Below are positions 46,319 through 55,890 of a stretch of 64,000 nt of DNA, one piece after another. The stretch's first letter is position 1, and the number at the start of each line of letters is the position of its first letter. The DNA comes from Idiomarina fontislapidosi (GTDB taxonomy: Bacteria > Pseudomonadota > Gammaproteobacteria > Enterobacterales > Alteromonadaceae): assembly GCF_003226255.1 (NCBI RefSeq), contig NZ_QJST01000002.1, forward strand, positions 124,001 to 188,000, given 5' to 3'. The translations under genes were made by a program, and so were the position numbers. The notes under the pieces were generated by a model, which was not told the DNA's origin, did no database searches, and was given only the letters and a program-made list of their open reading frames with translations.

Positions 46319-48652
46319 ATGAACGAGCAACTTTTCGTCACCAAACGCAGTGGTCAACGCGAACCACTGAATTTAGATAAGATTCATCGTGTCATCATGT
46401 GGGCAGCAGAAGACCTAAATAATGTTTCTGCTTCTCAAGTCGAAATTAAGTCGCATATTCAGTTCTATGATGGGATAAAAACCGAAGATATTCATGAGAC
46501 CATCATTAAGGCAGCAGCCGACTTAATTTCAGAAGAAGCGCCTGACTATCAATACATGGCTGCACGTTTAGCGATATTCCATTTGCGTAAACGCGCCTAT
46601 GGCAAGTTTGAGCCACCTCGCCTATACGACCATGTCAAAAAAATGGTTGCAGAAAAGCGCTATGACGCTCACCTACTAGAAGACTTTAGCGAGCAAGAAT
46701 TTGACCAGATGGACGAAATTATCGACCACTGGCGTGACATGAACTTCTCTTATGCTGCGGTGAAGCAATTAGAGAACAAGTATCTCGTGCAGAACCGCGT
46801 GACTGGTGATATCTATGAGAGTGCACAATTCCTTTATATACTCGTTGCTGCGTGTCTTTTTGCCAATTATCCTAAATCGACACGTATGGATTATATCAAG
46901 CGTTTCTATGACGCGACGTCAACGTTTAAGATTTCGCTGCCGACCCCCATCATGTCGGGTGTGCGCACACCAACACGTCAATTCAGCTCCTGTGTACTGA
47001 TCGAGACAGGCGATAGCCTTGATTCGATTAATGCCACCGCAAGTGCCATTGTTAAGTATGTCTCTCAGCGCGCTGGTATTGGTATCAACGCCGGTCGTAT
47101 TCGTGCGCTCGGTAGTCCTATCCGTAATGGTGAAGCTTTCCACACTGGCTGTATCCCGTTTTATAAGTATTTCCAAACAGCAGTGAAGAGCTGTTCACAA
47201 GGCGGCGTGCGTGGTGGTGCTGCCACCCTGTTCTACCCGCTGTGGCATCTTGAGATCGAAAACCTGTTGGTGCTTAAAAACAACCGCGGCGTTGAAGAGA
47301 ACCGTGTTCGTCACTTGGACTACGGCGTGCAATTCAACCGGTTAATGTATCAGCGTCTGGTTAAGGATGATTTCATCACACTTTTCAGCCCATCGGATGT
47401 ACCTGGTCTATATGACGCATTCTTTGAGGACCAAGAAGAGTTCGAACGGTTATACGTTCAATACGAAAATGATGAAAGCATTCGTAAAAAGCGCATTAAA
47501 GCGATCGAATTGTTTAGTCTCTTTATGCAAGAACGTGCGAGCACAGGTCGAATCTACGTGCAAAACGTCGATCACTGTAATACTCACAGTCCGTTCGATT
47601 CAAAAGTCGCGCCTGTGCGTCAGAGCAATCTGTGCTTAGAGATCGCGCTACCGACTAAACCACTCCGTCACGTCAATGACGAAGAAGGTGAAATCGCACT
47701 ATGTACTTTGTCAGCGTTCAACTTAGGTAAAATCGAATCACTCAGCGACTTCGAGGAGCTAGCTGACTTAGCGGTGCGCGCTCTTGATAGCCTACTGGAT
47801 TATCAAGAATATCCGGTTCCAGCAGCTTACAACGCCACCATGAACCGTCGTACCCTCGGTATTGGTGTTATCAACTTTGCCTACTATCTGGCGAAGCATG
47901 GTGTTAAATACTCCGATGGTTCGGCGAACGGTCTCGTACACCGTACCTTTGAAGCGATTCAATTCTATTTGATGAAAGCATCAATGGAGTTGGCTAAAGA
48001 GAAAGGCAAATGTCCTAAGTTTAATGAGACAACCTACTCTAAAGGTATCTTACCGACCGATACGTATAAAAAAGATTTAGACGCATTCTGCTCTGAACCA
48101 CTGCACCTTGATTGGGATCAGTTACGTAAAGACATCCAAGAGCACGGTATGCGTAACTCAACGCTATCGGCATTGATGCCTTCTGAAACCTCGTCACAAA
48201 TTTCTAACGCGACAAATGGCATTGAGCCACCGCGCGGATTTGTGAGTGTTAAAGCGTCAAAAGACGGTGTGACTAAGCAAGTAGTACCTGATTACGAAAA
48301 CTTGAAAAACAACTACGAGCTATTGTGGCAGATCCCTGACAACAAGGGTTACTTGCAACTGGTCGGCATCATGCAGAAATTCGTCGATCAAACAATCTCA
48401 GCCAATACCAACTACGATCCAAGCAAGTTTAATGGTGCCAAGGTGCCGATGAAGCAGCTGCTTCAGGATCTTTTAACAGCGTATAAGATGGGTGTTAAAA
48501 CCCTTTACTATCACAATACGCGTGACGGTGCGGCTGATAACCAATCCGATATTTCCGCTGAACAAAAGCGTCAACGTAAGCAAACCGATCGCCCTGCTGA
48601 GGTAGTGATTGAAGAAGACGATGATTGCGCAGGCGGTGCGTGCAAGATTTAA
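46319..48652 (+). CDS. nrdA: Ribonucleoside-diphosphate reductase 1, alpha subunit (class Ia)
   Basis: Large subunit that binds substrate and allosteric effectors. I start at ATG 46319, giving MNEQLFVTKRSGQREPLNLDKIHR, which is the family N-terminus with its ATP cone; the frame is open upstream, but that part would translate the NrdR boxes. 777 residues. Active-site cysteines and glutamate lie in SSCVLIE, SNLCLEIALP and ALCTLSAFNLG; the C-terminal redox pair is in CAGGACKI, recharged by glutaredoxin or thioredoxin. nrdB follows after 15 bases. Confidence 0.96.
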   Translation: MNEQLFVTKRSGQREPLNLDKIHRVIMWAAEDLNNVSASQVEIKSHIQFYDGIKTEDIHETIIKAAADLISEEAPDYQYMAARLAIFHLRKRAYGKFEPPRLYDHVKKMVAEKRYDAHLLEDFSEQEFDQMDEIIDHWRDMNFSYAAVKQLENKYLVQNRVTGDIYESAQFLYILVAACLFANYPKSTRMDYIKRFYDATSTFKISLPTPIMSGVRTPTRQFSSCVLIETGDSLDSINATASAIVKYVSQRAGIGINAGRIRALGSPIRNGEAFHTGCIPFYKYFQTAVKSCSQGGVRGGAATLFYPLWHLEIENLLVLKNNRGVEENRVRHLDYGVQFNRLMYQRLVKDDFITLFSPSDVPGLYDAFFEDQEEFERLYVQYENDESIRKKRIKAIELFSLFMQERASTGRIYVQNVDHCNTHSPFDSKVAPVRQSNLCLEIALPTKPLRHVNDEEGEIALCTLSAFNLGKIESLSDFEELADLAVRALDSLLDYQEYPVPAAYNATMNRRTLGIGVINFAYYLAKHGVKYSDGSANGLVHRTFEAIQFYLMKASMELAKEKGKCPKFNETTYSKGILPTDTYKKDLDAFCSEPLHLDWDQLRKDIQEHGMRNSTLSALMPSETSSQISNATNGIEPPRGFVSVKASKDGVTKQVVPDYENLKNNYELLWQIPDNKGYLQLVGIMQKFVDQTISANTNYDPSKFNGAKVPMKQLLQDLLTAYKMGVKTLYYHNTRDGAADNQSDISAEQKRQRKQTDRPAEVVIEEDDDCAGGACKI

Positions 48653-48667
48653 TAAGGAGCGATTTGC

Positions 48668-49801
48668 GTGTCTTATTCTACGTTTAACCAAGAACAAACT
48701 AACCCGTTGGCCGAACCCATGTTTTTTGGGAACTCGGTCAACGTTGCACGTTACGACCAACAAAAACACAGTATTTTTGAAAAGCTTATCGAAAAACAGA
48801 TAAGCTTCTTCTGGCGTCCAGAAGAAGTCGACGTGAGTCGAGATCGTGTCGACTTCAACAAACTAACCGCCAGCGAAAAGCATGTCTTTATTTCTAACTT
48901 GAAATATCAAACACTGCTTGATTCAATCCAAGGTCGCAGCCCCAATATTGCCCTGCTTCCGATTGTTTCACTCCCTGAGCTCGAAACATGGATTGAAACT
49001 TGGTCGTTCTTTGAGACTATTCACTCACGTTCGTACACGCATATTTTGCGTAATTTATTTAGTGATCCGAGTGAAATCTTCGAAGATATCGTTATTAATG
49101 ATCAAATTAAGCTCCGCGCTAATGATATTTCTCGTTACTACGACGATTTAATTTTTTACACGCAGCTTTGGCAAACCCATGGCGAAGGTAAAGTCACCGT
49201 CGAAGGTGTAGAGCACAACGTGACTCGTCGTGAGCTCAAGAAGAAGCTGTTCTTATGCATCAACTCGGTTAACGCATTAGAAGCGATTCGTTTTTATGTA
49301 AGCTTTGCCTGTACTTTCGCATTTGCAGAGCGCGAGCTCATGGAAGGTAACGCAAAGATTATTCGCCTTATCGCGCGCGATGAAAACGTGCACCTGACTT
49401 CGACTCAGCACATGATCAATCTTTGGCAAGACGGTGAAGACGACCCAGAAATGGCAGAGATCGCTGAAGAGCTCGCCGATGAAGCCTATGAAATCTTCAT
49501 GACCGCGGTTAAACAAGAAAAGCAATGGGCACACTACTTGTTTAAAGATGGCTCGATGATTGGCTTAAACGAGAGCATGTTGTGCCAATATGTCGAGTAC
49601 ATTGCTAACTTGCGTATGCAAGCCATCGGCTATGATGCGCCATTCCCAGAGCGTCGTTCGAATCCATTGCCTTGGATGAATAAGTACTTAGTCTCAGATA
49701 ACGTGCAAGTCGCGCCACAGGAAGCTGAAATTAGTTCTTACTTGGTCGGTCAGATCGACAGTAGCGTGGATGCCTCAGATTTAGGCGACTTTGACCTTTA
49801 A
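48668..49801 (+). CDS. nrdB: Ribonucleoside-diphosphate reductase 1, beta subunit (class Ia)
   Basis: Di-iron tyrosyl-radical subunit. Starts with GTG, TAAGGAG upstream. 377 residues, about 60-65% like E. coli NrdB by eye. The radical tyrosine (E. coli Tyr122) and iron ligands are kept in [13 protein letters not shown], with further ligands in ECS-type positions of [15 protein letters not shown] and [12 protein letters not shown]. The C-terminus ([17 protein letters not shown]) carries the tyrosine that docks into NrdA. Fdx gene follows after 8 bases. Confidence 0.97.
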   Translation: MSYSTFNQEQTNPLAEPMFFGNSVNVARYDQQKHSIFEKLIEKQISFFWRPEEVDVSRDRVDFNKLTASEKHVFISNLKYQTLLDSIQGRSPNIALLPIVSLPELETWIETWSFFETIHSRSYTHILRNLFSDPSEIFEDIVINDQIKLRANDISRYYDDLIFYTQLWQTHGEGKVTVEGVEHNVTRRELKKKLFLCINSVNALEAIRFYVSFACTFAFAERELMEGNAKIIRLIARDENVHLTSTQHMINLWQDGEDDPEMAEIAEELADEAYEIFMTAVKQEKQWAHYLFKDGSMIGLNESMLCQYVEYIANLRMQAIGYDAPFPERRSNPLPWMNKYLVSDNVQVAPQEAEISSYLVGQIDSSVDASDLGDFDL

Positions 49802-49809
49802 CGCGTCCA

Positions 49810-50073
49810 ATGACAGCAAAACTGTTTAAAGTTAAAGTCAACGGTCAGCACGAGCTGACCGTTGACGCTTCAGAAGGTACCTTACTCGATGCACTCGAAA
49901 AGCATCAGTTAGAGGTTCATTACCACTGTAAAAGTGGCTTTTGCGGTGCGTGCCGTTCTAAGCTCAAAAGTGGCTCAGTTCGCTATTTGACGGATCCCCT
50001 CGCCTACGTACGTAAAGGTGACTTCCTACCCTGCTGTTGTGTTCCCGAATCGGACTTAGACATAGAACACTGA
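49810..50073 (+). CDS. yfaE: [2Fe-2S] ferredoxin for NrdB cofactor maintenance (YfaE-like)
   Basis: 87-residue plant-type ferredoxin. Cluster ligands lie in CKSGFCGACRSKL and the CCC triplet (residues about 75-77). In E. coli YfaE reduces the NrdB di-iron centre to keep or restore the tyrosyl radical; location directly after nrdB supports the same job. The start codon follows the nrdB stop by 8 bases. Confidence 0.93.
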   Translation: MTAKLFKVKVNGQHELTVDASEGTLLDALEKHQLEVHYHCKSGFCGACRSKLKSGSVRYLTDPLAYVRKGDFLPCCCVPESDLDIEH

Positions 50074-50117
50074 TAGCTGTGTTCGGAAAAACCGATAACC
50101 CTCATCGCAGTGATACA

Positions 50118-50146
50118 TTGTCGAGCACCCAGAAAATATGGATAAT
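50118..50146 (+). promoter_or_regulatory. Candidate promoter for grxA
   Basis: TTGTCG (50118-50123), 17 bases, GATAAT (50141-50146), in the 104-base gap between the ferredoxin gene and grxA. Would let grxA respond separately from nrdAB, for example to oxidative stress as in E. coli, where OxyR activates grxA. No OxyR site was identified. Confidence 0.45.
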
Positions 50147-50177
50147 GGTCGCAAATTCAAGGATTCGAGGATTATTT

Positions 50178-50444
50178 ATGTTTACAGTTATTTTTGGTCG
50201 CCCCGGTTGTCCCTTTTGTGTTCGAGCTAAAGACGTTGCTGAGCAACTAAAAGCTGACCGTGATGATTTCGACTACCGTTATGTCGATATTCACGAGGAA
50301 GGTATTACTAAAGCTGATCTCGAGAAAACCGTAGGTAAGCCAGTGCACACCGTGCCACAGATTTTCGTAGACGAAACCCACGTGGGTGGCTTTACCGAAT
50401 TTGAAGCCTACGCTAAAGAGCATCTAGGTTTATACGCAGCTTAA
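50178..50444 (+). CDS. grxA: Glutaredoxin 1
   Basis: 88-residue glutaredoxin, MFTVIFGRPGCPFCVRAKD, with active-site Cys11-Pro-Phe-Cys14, TVPQIFVDE and GGFTEFEAY. It aligns closely with E. coli GrxA, a direct electron donor for NrdA. I start at ATG 50178 with CGAGGA upstream; a longer frame reaching into the ferredoxin gene is not supported. Its position completes a reductase supply module: NrdA, NrdB, ferredoxin, glutaredoxin. Confidence 0.95.
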   Translation: MFTVIFGRPGCPFCVRAKDVAEQLKADRDDFDYRYVDIHEEGITKADLEKTVGKPVHTVPQIFVDETHVGGFTEFEAYAKEHLGLYAA

Positions 50445-50468
50445 TTCTTTCAATTAAGTTTGCAAAGT

Positions 50469-50490
50469 AAAGGCACCCTAGGGTGCCTTT
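50469..50490. terminator. Bidirectional terminator of grxA and hrpA, overlapping the hrpA stop codon
   Basis: Perfect 10-bp stem AAAGGCACCC / GGGTGCCTTT with a TA centre, followed by ATTT on the plus strand. The hrpA stop codon (TAG, 50480-50478 on the minus strand) lies in the turn, so the last hrpA codons encode one arm. Confidence 0.85.
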
Positions 50491-53400
50491 ATTTCGTTAA
50501 TCGCCTGCTTGATACGCTTTTCAGAAACCGGATATTTAGTCCCCAACGTCTGAGCAAACAACGAAACTCGCAATTCCTGAATCATCCAATAAATTTCTCG
50601 TACTTCGGCTGGCACAACACTACGGTAGCGTTTTACCAAAGCTTGATAACTCTCGGTTAACTCATCCAGCATCAAGGTCGCGACCCGATCTTTATTTGGG
50701 TTTTCAGGTAATTTTTCCAAACGCCGCTGTAAAGCACTCAAGTAGCGCTCAATATCGGGTAAGCGCTCAGCGCCCACATCGGAAACAAAGCCGCGGTAGA
50801 CTAACGATTCAACCTGCTTTTGCACATCGCCACGCGATTGAATCTGATCTAATGGGATCTTACCTTTCAACTGCTTCTTTAAGTCGTTCGAGCGAATTAA
50901 GCATTGCTCCACCTGTTGCGCGATGAGCTCAACGCGTTCATTCAGTTCACCCCGCGTTTTTTCCACCAAGGCATTAAAAGCTGACGCTGAGCGCACCGCC
51001 TCATGCTCAGCAACAAAATCCTGATAAATATTATCTACCGCTGCATCAATGCAGTCCTCGATGAGCGCATCCACCTTGCCCCATGGATTAAAATACATTG
51101 CCAGCTTGGCTTTGTTAGACAAGCTCTTCTGCAAATACTTGATGGGTGAAGGCACTTGCTTAAGCACTAACGCACGAATACCCCGTGCATGTGCGCGCTC
51201 AGCCTCTTTCTGATGATCGTACATCTGTACTTGCAATTGCTTGTCTGCCGTTACCGTCACCGCTGGATAAGCGCGCATTTCAAAGCCATGCTGTTTCTCG
51301 CTCACCACCTCGGGTAAATCATCAATAGACCACGTTTCTAAAGGTTCACGCTCAACATCTTGGCCCGCCGTTTTATCAAGGCGCTCCTGTACTCGACCCG
51401 ATAAGGCATTCTTTAAAACCGTGAGATCTCGACCCTGACGTACGAGTTTTTTGCCATCTAGCACTTTGAAATTCATCTGCAAATGAGCATCAATTTGCTC
51501 AGGCTTAAAATCGCTGGGTTCAACACGCACACCGGTCATCCGAAGTAGCTTCTTGCACATGGCCTCGAGCATAGTCAGTTCGCCTGGCTCAATATCCGCA
51601 AACACCGCTTGTGCAAAATTAGGCGCGGGCACAAAGTTACGGCGAATCGGCTTTGGCAGTGATTTAATCAATGCCGTTATACGATCTTCACGTAATGCTG
51701 GAATATGCCAGTCAAAGCCCACATTCTCGACTTGGTTAAGGATAGCTAACTGAATATTCACTGAGACACCATCATCCTGTGCTGACGGTTCAAAGTGATA
51801 GCTTAACGGTAACTTCAGATTACCCTGTCGCCAGAATTCGGGATAACTTTGCTCGGTGATATGGCTGGTATCAGCATCAATCAAATCGTCGCGATTAAAG
51901 AACAACAACTTCGGCTCAGATTTCGCTGCCTTATGCCACCAACCTGCGAGTAGCTTTTCGTTGTAGATGCCTTCAGGAATGTGGCGCTCGTACGCCTCAT
52001 ACAACTCTTGCTCATCAACGAGAATATCGCGGCGGCGGGACTTTTCTTCCAGCGCCTGTACGCTCGCAATTAAATCAAGGTTGTGTTTGATAAAAGGCAA
52101 CTGACGTTTAATTTGACCTTGCGCCAGCCCCTCTCGAATAAAAATATGTCGTGCTAGAGTCGGATCGATAGGACCAAACTGCACACGTCGACGCGCCACC
52201 AGTATAAGCCCAAGCAGGGTCACTTGTTCGTCTGCAACGACACTACCTTGTTTGGCTTCAAAATGTGGTTCAAGATACTGTTTCTTGACCAAGTGTCCTG
52301 CAGCCTGTTCAATCCACTCAGGCTCAATCTTTGCATTAACGCGTGCATAAAGCTTTGACGTTTCAACCAGTTCAGCACTAACAACCCACTTGGGTGGGCG
52401 CCCAAATAAATGAGATCCCGGGAAAATATGGAAACGCGTTTGACGGGTTCCCTGGTACTCGTGCTTGGCATCCTTCAAGCCTACTTGAGACAATAAGCCA
52501 GCAAGCAATGCCCGATGAACCTGCTCATAGGTCGCCGGCTCCTCATTGATGCGCAATCCTAACTCACGCGCCGTTTGACGACTTTGGGTATACACATCCT
52601 GCCACTCGCGCACACGTAAAAAATGCAGGTATTCTTTCTTTAACTGCTTACGGAACTGATTACCAGAAAGCGCCTTTTGTTGCTCTCGCAGGTATGTCCA
52701 TAAATTGAGATAACTCATAAAGTCTGAATTATCATCGGCAAAACGTTGATGTGCTTGGTCTGACTTTTCTTTCGCATCACTTGGACGCTCACGCGGGTCT
52801 TGGATACTGAGCGCCGAGGTAATGATCAGCATTTCGCGGACGCAGCCCTGCTCATGCCCCGCGAGCACCATACGCGCCAGCTTAGGATCAAGCGGCAAGC
52901 GTGCCAGCTGTCGACCGGTATCCGTTAGCTGAGGCTGTTGTTGCTTGCGGTTGGGTGCAATCGCATTGAGTTCTTCCAATAAGTTCAGGCCATCCTTGAT
53001 AAACCGCTCATCTGGCTTTTGCACAAAAGGAAAGCGCCGGATATCACCGAGCCGCATCGCTGACATCTGCAGTATAACCGCCGCCAGATTGGTTCGCAGA
53101 ATCTCGGGGTCGGTATATTCAGGACGACTGAGAAAGTCTTCTTCGCTATATAGACGAATACAAATGCCTGGTCCCACACGACCACAACGACCTTTACGCT
53201 GATTCGCGCTGGCTTGCGAAATCGGTTCAATAGGAAGACGTTGTACTTTGGTTCGGTATGAATAGCGACTCATACGCACGGTTCCGGGGTCAATCACGTA
53301 GCGTATGCCCGGCACCGTCAGTGATGTCTCCGCAACGTTAGTCGCAATCACCACACGGCGTTGGCTGTGCGACTGAAAGACACGGTTCTGCTCGCTCGAC

Positions 53401-54422
53401 GATAACCGCGCATAGAGAGGAAGCACCTCCGTATCACGTAATTGCAGATCCTGAATCGCCTCCGCGTAATCACGTATTTCACGTTCACCGCTGGCGAAAA
53501 TCAAAATATCACCGGGACCTTCGGCTTGCAGCTCTTGCACCGCATCTAATAAACTTGCCAGAACATCATTCTGAGCCTCAGGTTGCTCCGATGGGTCGCG
53601 ATAGCGCACTTCGACAGGGTACGTGCGCCCGCTTACAGTGAGTACAGGCGCATTATCAAAATGCTTAGAGAAGCGTTCGGTTTCTATCGTTGCCGACGTG
53701 ATGATAATTTTAAGATCGGGGCGTTTACGCCGAAGTTGGTGCAAAACCCCCAATAAAAAGTCAATGTTCAGGCTTCGCTCGTGCGCCTCGTCAATGACAA
53801 TCGCATCGTATTGCAATAATAGCGGATCGTTTTGTAGCTCCGATAACAACATACCATCGGTCATTAACTTAACCGCAGTGGTCGGTGCCGTCTCATCTTG
53901 AAACCGGATCTTATAACCGACCTGTTGCTTCTGCGTATCACCGAGCTCTTCACCGATACGCGCGGCGACACTACGTGCCGCCAGTCGGCGAGGTTGCGTG
54001 TGTGCGATAGTGCCTTTACGGCCATACCCCAATTCGAGCAACATCTTGGGTAACTGAGTCGTTTTACCCGAACCCGTTTCGCCCGCAATAATGACCACCG
54101 GATGTTCGCGCATCGCGGTTAAAATACGCTCGCGTTCCTGCGCGACCGGCAGTTGTTCGGGGTAATCCAGTTTAAATTGTTGCTCTTGCCGCGCGAGCAA
54201 ATGCAATTGCGCTGCCTCGATATCCTGCTCAATTTGGCTTTGAACGCGCGCGCGTCGCTCAGCATCTTTAATTTTGACACTGCCACGCAGCCGCCCTCTA
54301 AGGAGAGCGGCATCCGCTAACGTACATTCTGCCAGTGCATTGGCAAATTTATCGAGCACCTGTTTTTGCGCTTGTTTTTGCTCCGCAGATAGCGGTTTAG
54401 TTTTTTTGGGGGTACGACTCAT
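50478..54422 (-). CDS. hrpA: ATP-dependent RNA helicase HrpA
   Basis: DEAH-box helicase, 1314 residues (E. coli 1300), acting on stalled ribosomes and mRNA. N-terminal helicase core: GETGSGKTTQLPK (motif I), DEAHERS (motif II), SATIETERF (III), and QRKGRCGRVGPG (VI). The winged-helix, ratchet and OB-fold regions follow, then the long HrpA-specific C-terminal domain (about 650-1314). Convergent with grxA through a shared hairpin; 11 bases upstream of it lies the asparaginase-type gene on the same strand. Confidence 0.95.
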   Translation of the reverse strand: MSRTPKKTKPLSAEQKQAQKQVLDKFANALAECTLADAALLRGRLRGSVKIKDAERRARVQSQIEQDIEAAQLHLLARQEQQFKLDYPEQLPVAQERERILTAMREHPVVIIAGETGSGKTTQLPKMLLELGYGRKGTIAHTQPRRLAARSVAARIGEELGDTQKQQVGYKIRFQDETAPTTAVKLMTDGMLLSELQNDPLLLQYDAIVIDEAHERSLNIDFLLGVLHQLRRKRPDLKIIITSATIETERFSKHFDNAPVLTVSGRTYPVEVRYRDPSEQPEAQNDVLASLLDAVQELQAEGPGDILIFASGEREIRDYAEAIQDLQLRDTEVLPLYARLSSSEQNRVFQSHSQRRVVIATNVAETSLTVPGIRYVIDPGTVRMSRYSYRTKVQRLPIEPISQASANQRKGRCGRVGPGICIRLYSEEDFLSRPEYTDPEILRTNLAAVILQMSAMRLGDIRRFPFVQKPDERFIKDGLNLLEELNAIAPNRKQQQPQLTDTGRQLARLPLDPKLARMVLAGHEQGCVREMLIITSALSIQDPRERPSDAKEKSDQAHQRFADDNSDFMSYLNLWTYLREQQKALSGNQFRKQLKKEYLHFLRVREWQDVYTQSRQTARELGLRINEEPATYEQVHRALLAGLLSQVGLKDAKHEYQGTRQTRFHIFPGSHLFGRPPKWVVSAELVETSKLYARVNAKIEPEWIEQAAGHLVKKQYLEPHFEAKQGSVVADEQVTLLGLILVARRRVQFGPIDPTLARHIFIREGLAQGQIKRQLPFIKHNLDLIASVQALEEKSRRRDILVDEQELYEAYERHIPEGIYNEKLLAGWWHKAAKSEPKLLFFNRDDLIDADTSHITEQSYPEFWRQGNLKLPLSYHFEPSAQDDGVSVNIQLAILNQVENVGFDWHIPALREDRITALIKSLPKPIRRNFVPAPNFAQAVFADIEPGELTMLEAMCKKLLRMTGVRVEPSDFKPEQIDAHLQMNFKVLDGKKLVRQGRDLTVLKNALSGRVQERLDKTAGQDVEREPLETWSIDDLPEVVSEKQHGFEMRAYPAVTVTADKQLQVQMYDHQKEAERAHARGIRALVLKQVPSPIKYLQKSLSNKAKLAMYFNPWGKVDALIEDCIDAAVDNIYQDFVAEHEAVRSASAFNALVEKTRGELNERVELIAQQVEQCLIRSNDLKKQLKGKIPLDQIQSRGDVQKQVESLVYRGFVSDVGAERLPDIERYLSALQRRLEKLPENPNKDRVATLMLDELTESYQALVKRYRSVVPAEVREIYWMIQELRVSLFAQTLGTKYPVSEKRIKQAINEIKAP

Positions 54423-54433
54423 AAACGCCCGCT

Positions 54434-55486
54434 TTAATCCTCATCTTTGTAAATCGCAGTATGAACCTTGCCATTGCGAATATAACCACGGTACATACCT
54501 TCAGTGTTAAACGGTGTGGCAATATGCCCTTGCGCATCCATGATAATGACACCACCGGTGCCACCCGCTTGCTCTAACACACCATGAATCACGGCATCAC
54601 CCGCTTCTTCGACCGTTTGATTCTGATACTTAACTCGTGCACAGATATCCGCTGCTACATGGTAGCGAATAAAGTACTCGCCATGACCGGTTGCAGAGAC
54701 ACCACAACTATTATTGTCTGCCCAAGTTCCTGCGCCAATAATCGGTGAGTCCCCTATTCTACCATAACGCTTAGCAGTCATCCCGCCGGTTGATGTCCCA
54801 GCACTGAGGTTACCCGACTGATCCAGTGCAACAGCGCCCACTGTGCCGTATTTATAATCGAGATCAAGATAGCGCCAAGCTTGCTGTTCGGGCTGCTCAC
54901 TTTTACGAATCGTTTCTTTTGCATCAATGAGTTGCTGATAACGATGGTCAGTATCAAAGTAACTATTATCAACCTCGGCTAAACCTTGCTGCTGAGCAAA
55001 TTGTGCCGCCCCATCGCCACTGAGCATCACATGCACCGACTTATCCATGATGGTGCGCGCCAGTTCAATCGGGCTTTTTACCGTCTTAACCCCAGCAACA
55101 GCACCTGCATTGCCCGTTGCGCCGTCCATAATAGACGCATCAAGTTCATGCTCGCCATCCCAGGTATACACCGCGCCTTTGCCCGCGTTAAATAAGGGTG
55201 AATCCTCCATCACTTGAATCGCACTAATCACCGCATCAGTGCTACTGCCGCCTTGCTCAAGTACCGCGTATCCCGCCTGTAATGCCTGTTCGAGTTTCGC
55301 GTGGTACGCTGCCTCTTGTTCCTCGCTCAAATTAGCTCGGGTAATGGTACCTGCGCCACCGTGAATAACCAGTGCAATGGGTTTTTCACGGTCTGTTTGT
55401 TCGTGCGTTTCGGCATTCGCGGCCGCTGTAGTGAACGTTCCCGCTAATGCGAGCGTAAGCATTGTGAGTGTTGTTTTTATTTTCAT
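54434..55486 (-). CDS. Isoaspartyl peptidase/L-asparaginase family, exported N-terminal nucleophile hydrolase
   Basis: Ntn-hydrolase related to IaaA/plant-type asparaginases, 350 residues. A signal peptide (1-25, cleavage after ANA) indicates export. IHGGAGT (41-47) starts the mature enzyme. Autoprocessing should cut between Gly214 and Thr215 in KYGTVGAVALD, freeing the nucleophile threonine; STGGMTAKRYGRIGDSPIIGAG holds the substrate-binding arginine and aspartate. It would act on isoaspartyl dipeptides or asparagine in the periplasm. Export is unusual for IaaA-type enzymes of enterics, which are cytoplasmic. It sits upstream of hrpA without evident functional link. Confidence 0.9.
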   Translation of the reverse strand: MKIKTTLTMLTLALAGTFTTAAANAETHEQTDREKPIALVIHGGAGTITRANLSEEQEAAYHAKLEQALQAGYAVLEQGGSSTDAVISAIQVMEDSPLFNAGKGAVYTWDGEHELDASIMDGATGNAGAVAGVKTVKSPIELARTIMDKSVHVMLSGDGAAQFAQQQGLAEVDNSYFDTDHRYQQLIDAKETIRKSEQPEQQAWRYLDLDYKYGTVGAVALDQSGNLSAGTSTGGMTAKRYGRIGDSPIIGAGTWADNNSCGVSATGHGEYFIRYHVAADICARVKYQNQTVEEAGDAVIHGVLEQAGGTGGVIIMDAQGHIATPFNTEGMYRGYIRNGKVHTAIYKDED

Positions 55487-55567
55487 CGTTCTATCCTTAG
55501 TGAGGGATTCGAACTACACATTACAGGGTAATCGAAACCACAATGCAATGTTTTTGGAGGTAACTGT

Positions 55568-55807
55568 ATGCCCACTTATCGCGTTAACTATGATCACCTC
55601 GGCGCACCCGAGCAGGTGCAACTGAATGTCCCCACGGCTGAACATTCGGATAGCGACCGCGCACTACGCGACGAAATCGCCCACCGCCTCGCCGAACGCG
55701 TTTTGCCCCATGCCGAACTGGCAATCAACCATGATGACAATCGCACCGTCGAGGAAAAACTCTACAAAGCATACGATTTGAAAATCACCCAGATTGAGCG
55801 GCTTTAA
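55568..55807 (+). CDS. Small conserved-looking protein of unknown function
   Basis: 79 residues beginning MPTYRVNYDHLGAPEQVQL. A near-perfect ribosome-binding site, GGAGGT at 55556-55561, lies 6 bases before the ATG, which is strong evidence for translation. The protein is soluble, without cysteine, signal peptide or membrane segment; the first 20 residues look like two beta strands and residues about 30-52 (RALRDEIAHRLAERVLPHAELA) an amphipathic helix, followed by a basic C-terminus. I do not recognise the family. It lies 83 bases upstream of sbcB on the same strand and is divergent from the asparaginase gene. Confidence 0.75.
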   Translation: MPTYRVNYDHLGAPEQVQLNVPTAEHSDSDRALRDEIAHRLAERVLPHAELAINHDDNRTVEEKLYKAYDLKITQIERL

Positions 55808-55890
55808 GCGCCGCTCTTGGGTAACCCATATTGCAGGGTCATAAACAATGGTGTAGCCTCCAAACCAACTAAATTGAGTCGGTATGAGAC

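Noticed and set aside
50037-50177. Extended glutaredoxin starting inside the ferredoxin gene
   Set aside because: The extension has no glutaredoxin similarity; ATG 50178 gives the normal 88-residue GrxA with its own ribosome-binding site.
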